Source: an uncultured Caulobacteraceae bacterium
GTDB taxonomy: Bacteria > Pseudomonadota > Alphaproteobacteria > Caulobacterales > Caulobacteraceae
Assembly: GCA_937952995.1 (NCBI GenBank)
Contig: CALFYB010000273.1
Span: 1 to 9,856, forward strand
Reading direction: 5' to 3'
Length of the DNA stretch: 9,856 nucleotides
Below the pieces are notes generated by a model. It was not told the DNA's origin, ran no database searches, and worked only from the letters and a program-made list of their open reading frames with translations. Positions 6,652 to 9,856 of this stretch are shown here, one piece after another; the stretch's first letter is position 1, and every line of letters starts with the position of its first letter. A program made the position numbers and the translations under genes.

Positions 6652-6904
6652 ACGTAAAGCAGAAGTCATCCAAGCCCATGCTCGCTCTGAAGGCGACACC
6701 GGCTCGGCCGAAGTGCAGGTGGCGATCCTGTCAGAACGGATTGCCAATCTGACCGAGCACTTCAAGACCCACAAAAAGGACAACCACTCGCGTCGCGGCC
6801 TTCTGAAGATGGTTTCGCAACGCCGTCGTCTCCTGGACCACCTGAAGGACACAGATCATGGCCGCTATGCCGCTCTGATCCAGACCCTGGGCCTGCGCCG
6901 CTAA
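6635..6904 (+). CDS. rpsO: 30S ribosomal protein S15
   Basis: An 89-residue protein, exactly the usual S15 length. It binds early to the 16S rRNA central-domain three-way junction, starts assembly of the 30S platform, and contacts the 50S in a bridge. Conserved features are visible: GSAEVQVA near 23-30, and the HFKTHKKDNHSRRGLL block carrying H42, D49 and S52, the rRNA-contacting His, Asp and Ser of the family. QRRRLLDHLK follows, then the YAALIQTLGLRR end. Translation begins inside the last codons of truB (17-base overlap) with a strong AGGAG, so coupling with truB is likely. A stable hairpin within truB just upstream may allow feedback control by S15. pnp lies 166 bases downstream, the conserved rpsO-pnp order. 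Confidence 0.98.
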   Translation: MSITIERKAEVIQAHARSEGDTGSAEVQVAILSERIANLTEHFKTHKKDNHSRRGLLKMVSQRRRLLDHLKDTDHGRYAALIQTLGLRR

Positions 6905-6921
6905 GGCACAGCCAAGACCAC

Positions 6922-6969
6922 CTTCCTCCCCGCCCCAATGGCATGAGTCCGATAGGGGGCGGGAGGAAG
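6922..6969 (+). promoter_or_regulatory. Long hairpin after rpsO (processing site or U-tail-less terminator)
   Basis: CTTCCTCCC (6922-6930) pairs perfectly with GGGAGGAAG (6961-6969). After a bulged C at 6931, GCCCC (6932-6936) pairs with GGGGC (6956-6960), giving 14 pairs around a 19-base loop. No T-run follows on the + strand and no matching A-run precedes it, so it is not a standard intrinsic terminator. In E. coli the rpsO-pnp gap holds a terminator and a hairpin cut by RNase III that PNPase uses for autocontrol. A similar role here is inferred from position and stem length only. Confidence 0.6.
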
Positions 6970-6989
6970 TCTAGACCAAGGACGACAAT

Positions 6990-7017
6990 GCCGGGTTAGC
7001 GAATGGTCGCTCCCGGC
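6990..7017 (+). promoter_or_regulatory. Second hairpin in the pnp leader
   Basis: GCCGGG (6990-6995) pairs with CCCGGC (7012-7017). After two unpaired T bases, AGCGA (6998-7002) pairs with TCGCT (7007-7011) around the loop ATGG. The total is 11 perfect pairs. It stands 20 bases after the first hairpin and has no T-run, so a leader structure is more likely than a terminator. Confidence 0.55.
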
Positions 7018-7027
7018 TCGTCCCGCA

Positions 7028-7055
7028 TCCCCTGTAAGGAATGGGCCTTGGGGGA
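7028..7055 (+). promoter_or_regulatory. Third hairpin in the pnp leader, covering purine-rich sequence upstream of the start
   Basis: TCCCC (7028-7032) pairs with GGGGA (7051-7055). After two bulged bases, TAAGG (7035-7039) pairs with CCTTG (7046-7050), including one U-G, around a 6-base loop. The stem would occupy both Shine-Dalgarno-like runs of this leader (AAGGA and GGGGAG). The pnp ATG follows at 7071, after 15 unpaired bases that include only a weak GAAAG. It is weaker than the two preceding hairpins. Confidence 0.4.
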
Positions 7056-7070
7056 GACCGAAAGACAAAC

Positions 7071-9218
7071 ATGTTCGACATCAAACGCAAATCCATCGAC
7101 TGGGCCGGCCGCACGCTGACCCTGGAGACCGGCCGTATCGCGCGTCAAGCTGACGGCGCTGTTCTGGCCACCTACGGCGAGACCGTGGTTCTGGCGACCG
7201 TCGTCGCTGCCCGCTCGCCAAAGCCCGGGATCGACTTCTTCCCGCTGACCGTGAATTATCAGGAAAAGACCTTTGCTGCCGGTAAGATCCCCGGTGGCTT
7301 CTTCAAGCGCGAGGGCCGTCCCTCCGAAAAGGAGACCCTGGTCTCGCGCCTGATCGACCGTCCGATCCGTCCGCTGTTCGTCAAGGGCTTCAAGAACGAG
7401 ACCCAAGTGGTCATCACCGTTCTGGCGCACGACCTTGAGAACGATCCTGACATCTTGGCCATGGTTGCGGCTTCGGCTGCCCTGACCATTTCGGGCGTTC
7501 CCTTCATGGGCCCCATCGGTGCAGCACGCGTCGCCTATATCAATGGCGAGTACGTCCTGAACCCAACCCTTGATCAGATGACGGCCGAAAACCGTATGGA
7601 TCTGGTTGTCGCTGGCACCAACGACGCCGTGATGATGGTTGAATCCGAAATTAAGGAACTGCCAGAAGATATCGTTCTGGGCGGCGTCATGTTCGCTCAG
7701 CGCGGCTTCCAGCCCGTGATCGACGCGATCATCGAACTGGCTGAGCACGCTGCAAAAGAGCCTTGGGACTTCCAAGCTGAAGACCTGTCGCCTTTGGAAA
7801 ACAAGATCAAGGCCCTCGTCGGCGAAGATCTGAAGGCCGCCTACAAGCTGACCGGCAAGCAGGACCGCCATGCGGCTCTGGACGCCGCCAAGAAGATCGC
7901 CGCTTCGGCGCTGATCAAGTCGGACGCCAATCCAGACGGCTATGACAGCAGCAAGTTCGGCTCCGCCTTCAAGGAATGTGAAGCCTCGGTCCTGCGTCGC
8001 GACGTTTTGGAAACCAAGGTGCGCATTGATGGCCGTGCGCTCGACAAGGTCCGTCCGATCATCGGTGAAGTGGGCATCTTGCCCCGCGCCCACGGTTCGG
8101 CCCTGTTCACACGCGGCGAGACCCAAGCCCTTGTGGTTGCGACCCTCGGAACCGGCGATGACGAACAGTTCATCGACGCGCTGGAAGGCACCTACAAGGA
8201 AAACTTCCTGCTGCACTATAACTTCCCTCCCTATTCGGTCGGTGAGACCGGCCGCATGGGTTCGCCCGGCCGCCGCGAAATCGGCCACGGCAAGCTGGCT
8301 TGGCGCGCTCTGCGTCCCATGCTCCCTGCCAAGTCGGACTTCCCCTACACCATCCGTCTGGTCTCCGAGATCACCGAGTCGAACGGCTCGTCCTCGATGG
8401 CCACGGTCTGCGGCTCCTCCTTGGCGCTGATGGATGCGGGCGTGCCGATGATTAAGCCTGTGTCGGGTATCGCCATGGGTCTGATCCTCGAGCCCGATGG
8501 CTATGTGGTTCTGTCGGACATCTTGGGTGACGAAGATCACCTCGGCGATATGGACTTCAAGGTTGCCGGTACCGCTGATGGCATCACCAGCCTGCAGATG
8601 GACATCAAGATCCCCGGCATCACCGAAGAGATCATGGATAAGGCCCTTAACCAAGCCAAGGGTGGTCGTCTTCACATCCTCGGCGAGATGGCCAAGGCCA
8701 TTGACGGTGCCCGTTCTGAGATCGGCGAATATGCCCCCAAGATCGAGACCATCAACATCCCCACCGACAAGATCCGTGAAGTCATCGGTTCGGGCGGCAA
8801 GGTGATCCGCGAGATCGTCGAAAAGACCGGCGCTAAGATCGACATCCAAGATGATGGCACGGTCAAGGTTTCGGCTTCGGACGGCTCCAAGATCAAGGCC
8901 GCCATCGACTGGATCAAGTCGATCGCTTCCGAGCCTGAGCTGGGCGCGATCTATGACGGTAAGGTCGTGAAGGTCGTCGATTTCGGCGCTTTCGTGAACT
9001 TCTTCGGTGCCAAGGACGGTCTGGTTCACATCAGCCAACTGTCGCAGAACAAGGTCGCCAAGACCTCGGACGTGGTCACCGAAGGCCAAATCGTGAAGGT
9101 CAAGCTCATGGGCTTCGACGATCGCGGTAAGGTCAAGCTGTCCATGAAGGTCGTTGATCAGGAAACCGGTGAGGACCTGACCAAGCGTGAAGTGCCAGCT
9201 GAAGACGCCGGCGCCTAA
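7071..9218 (+). CDS. pnp: Polyribonucleotide nucleotidyltransferase (PNPase)
   Basis: A 715-residue phosphorolytic 3'-5' exoribonuclease that forms a trimer and usually works with RNase E in the degradosome. It contains two RNase PH domains (about 10-220 and 310-545) joined by a helical segment. The second carries the active site: TRGETQALVVATLGT, GETGRMGSPGRREIGHGKLAWRAL-type sequence, and GDEDHLGDMD with D487 and D493, matching E. coli D486 and D492. The C-terminus has a KH domain with GSGGK at 573-577 and an S1 domain from about 624 to 695, then a short acidic tail. All parts are intact. The frame extends up to ATG 7041, but MFDIKRKSIDW at 7071 is the conserved PNPase N-terminus, so 7071 is chosen. 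Its ribosome binding site is weak (GAAAG 7060-7064). The leader holds three hairpins, suggesting post-transcriptional control, and a strong terminator follows. Confidence 0.98.
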   Translation: MFDIKRKSIDWAGRTLTLETGRIARQADGAVLATYGETVVLATVVAARSPKPGIDFFPLTVNYQEKTFAAGKIPGGFFKREGRPSEKETLVSRLIDRPIRPLFVKGFKNETQVVITVLAHDLENDPDILAMVAASAALTISGVPFMGPIGAARVAYINGEYVLNPTLDQMTAENRMDLVVAGTNDAVMMVESEIKELPEDIVLGGVMFAQRGFQPVIDAIIELAEHAAKEPWDFQAEDLSPLENKIKALVGEDLKAAYKLTGKQDRHAALDAAKKIAASALIKSDANPDGYDSSKFGSAFKECEASVLRRDVLETKVRIDGRALDKVRPIIGEVGILPRAHGSALFTRGETQALVVATLGTGDDEQFIDALEGTYKENFLLHYNFPPYSVGETGRMGSPGRREIGHGKLAWRALRPMLPAKSDFPYTIRLVSEITESNGSSSMATVCGSSLALMDAGVPMIKPVSGIAMGLILEPDGYVVLSDILGDEDHLGDMDFKVAGTADGITSLQMDIKIPGITEEIMDKALNQAKGGRLHILGEMAKAIDGARSEIGEYAPKIETINIPTDKIREVIGSGGKVIREIVEKTGAKIDIQDDGTVKVSASDGSKIKAAIDWIKSIASEPELGAIYDGKVVKVVDFGAFVNFFGAKDGLVHISQLSQNKVAKTSDVVTEGQIVKVKLMGFDDRGKVKLSMKVVDQETGEDLTKREVPAEDAGA

Positions 9219-9246
9219 ACCGACTTCAAAACTTAAGACATGACAG

Positions 9247-9276
9247 CAGGCGGGCCCCACAAGGCCCGCCTGTTTT
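9247..9276 (+). terminator. Rho-independent terminator after pnp
   Basis: CAGGCGGGCC (9247-9256) and GGCCCGCCTG (9263-9272) form a perfect 10-bp GC-rich stem with a 6-base CCACAA loop, followed by TTTT at 9273-9276. It lies 28 bases after the pnp stop and should end the rpsO-pnp transcript. Confidence 0.92.
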
Positions 9277-9325
9277 CATATGAACGCTTACCAATAATAG
9301 TATTTTATCCCGTCCACGATGGCTG

Positions 9326-9336
9326 TAAGGAGGTGA
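9326..9336 (+). promoter_or_regulatory. Full-length Shine-Dalgarno-like sequence without a properly spaced start
   Basis: TAAGGAGGTGA is complementary along all 11 bases to the 3' tail common to bacterial 16S rRNA. No ATG, GTG or TTG lies 5-9 bases after GGAGG; the first ATG is at 9358, 24 bases on. An in-frame ATT (9337) and ATA (9340) are closer. The same bases form the last codons of a five-codon mini-ORF, ATG 9319 to TGA 9334-9336, whose AGG-AGG codons are the core of the motif. Confidence 0.5.
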
Positions 9337-9369
9337 ATTATATTTCGCCCCTTAAGGATGCGCTTGCTC

Positions 9370-9856
9370 ATGGACGAACGGACGGGCTATGCCTTGGTTG
9401 CACAGGAGCGCGCCCAAACGATTGCGGTGCGCTTGGCGCTAGCGGCTTTTCTTGCCCTTACTGCAGCCATTGTTTCGCCGTCCTGGTGGCCCGTCTATTG
9501 GTTCGTGGCGGTCTGTTTGGGCCAAGGACTGGACCACTTGGTCCTCATGCCCTTTCGACGCGCCCCGACTGACCGTCGGTCGCGGACCTATCGCGCAATC
9601 TGCTGCATTGTCGTCTTTTTGAACACGGCCCTCTACGCCTCGACCAGTCTTTATCTTTGGCGAACCGGCGGTGACATCGGCAAGGCCTTTGCGATGATTC
9701 AGGCCTGCGGTGGGCTGTTGCATGTCAGCCTGCATATGCGTCGTGAGCGTTCGTTGCTCATATCGGCAGGGTTGGCCCACATCCTCTATCTGTTGGGGCT
9801 GCCCGCTTTGGAGCTGATCCCGACACGGCCGCTGGCCATCCTTATGGCCACGCTCG
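9370..9856 (+). CDS. Polytopic membrane protein, N-terminal part only (possible sensor kinase input domain)
   Basis: The frame is open from an in-frame TGA at 9334 to the right edge, so only the first 162 residues are seen. After a short hydrophilic start, hydrophobic segments lie at about 17-35, 41-60, 76-97, 106-121, 129-150 and 154 onward, with basic loops such as FRRAPTDRRSR at 62-72 and RRER at 124-127. This pattern fits an integral inner-membrane protein with its loops following the positive-inside rule. No catalytic domain is visible. From memory, Caulobacterales histidine kinases often start with a similar multi-span region, but nothing here proves it. ATG 9370 has AAGGA 11 bases upstream; ATG 9358, adding MRLL, is the alternative. 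The gene is separated from pnp by a terminator and an AT-richer region and is probably a separate unit. Confidence 0.7.
   Translation, partial: MDERTGYALVAQERAQTIAVRLALAAFLALTAAIVSPSWWPVYWFVAVCLGQGLDHLVLMPFRRAPTDRRSRTYRAICCIVVFLNTALYASTSLYLWRTGGDIGKAFAMIQACGGLLHVSLHMRRERSLLISAGLAHILYLLGLPALELIPTRPLAILMATL

Noticed and set aside
7041..7043. ATG 7041 as the pnp start
   Set aside because: It adds ten residues not typical of PNPase, AAGGA directly abuts it without spacing, and it lies in a hairpin loop. ATG 7071 gives the conserved N-terminus.
6996..9260. Very long open frame (754 codons) on the minus strand opposite pnp
   Set aside because: It mirrors the codon pattern of pnp in GC-rich DNA, shows His/Asp/Gly/Leu-rich composition typical of antisense shadows and no recognisable domain, and pnp itself is unmistakable.
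9280..9297. Five-codon ORF ATG-AAC-GCT-TAC-CAA-TAA
   Set aside because: No ribosome binding site, immediately after the terminator, and of a length expected by chance.
9240..9572. A + strand frame of 110 codons overlapping the pnp terminator
   Set aside because: It would start 7 bases before the terminator stem, has no ribosome binding site, is Cys/Gly-rich without motifs, and competes with the more plausible membrane protein frame.
1..9856. tRNA or rRNA genes, CRISPR arrays, insertion sequences, integrase or attachment sites
   Set aside because: None seen by eye. Apart from the infB hexamer repeat there are no spaced direct repeats or transposase-like frames, and no tRNA-like fold was noticed in the gaps.

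Overview
The window is a GC-rich stretch of an alphaproteobacterial chromosome. It carries the core translation and RNA-decay cluster in the order ylxR (partial), infB, two accessory genes, rbfA, truB, rpsO, pnp, followed by the start of an unrelated membrane protein. The long IF-2 with an Ala/Pro-rich N-terminal extension, the YlxR-L7Ae fusion, the DUF2939-like lipoprotein and the remembered look of the PNPase and IF-2 sequences all point to Caulobacterales (Caulobacter/Asticcacaulis/Brevundimonas group). No genus can be fixed from the sequence alone. All clear genes are on the + strand.

Region 1 (1-3710) is the end of the usual nusA-ylxR-infB unit: the 3' part of a nucleic-acid-binding YlxR/L7Ae protein, a 99-base gap with two small hairpins, the full IF-2 gene, and a strong intrinsic terminator. 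Region 2 (3711-5240) holds two genes that separate infB from rbfA: a small DUF2939-like lipoprotein with a clear lipobox, and an Abi-family protein with an R-N-x3-H HEPN-type motif, likely a phage-defence or toxin gene. Region 3 (5241-6904) is the tightly packed rbfA-truB-rpsO block with 14- and 17-base overlaps. A strong hairpin in the 3' end of truB sits just ahead of the rpsO ribosome binding site. Region 4 (6905-9276) is a 166-base structured leader with three consecutive hairpins, then pnp, then a strong intrinsic terminator. Region 5 (9277-9856) is an AT-richer upstream region with a full-length Shine-Dalgarno sequence that lacks a normally spaced start, followed by the N-terminal part of a multi-spanning membrane protein that runs off the window.

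The core genes work together. IF-2 places initiator tRNA on the 30S subunit, RbfA matures 16S rRNA in the 30S, TruB makes pseudouridine 55 in tRNA, S15 nucleates the 30S platform, and PNPase degrades RNA. The most interesting parts are the Abi/HEPN gene embedded in this housekeeping cluster and the candidate autoregulatory RNA structures before rpsO and pnp. No gap exceeds 300 bases. I saw no tRNA, rRNA, CRISPR array or insertion sequence. Most of the window is ordinary conserved sequence, and I found no clear new multi-gene system.
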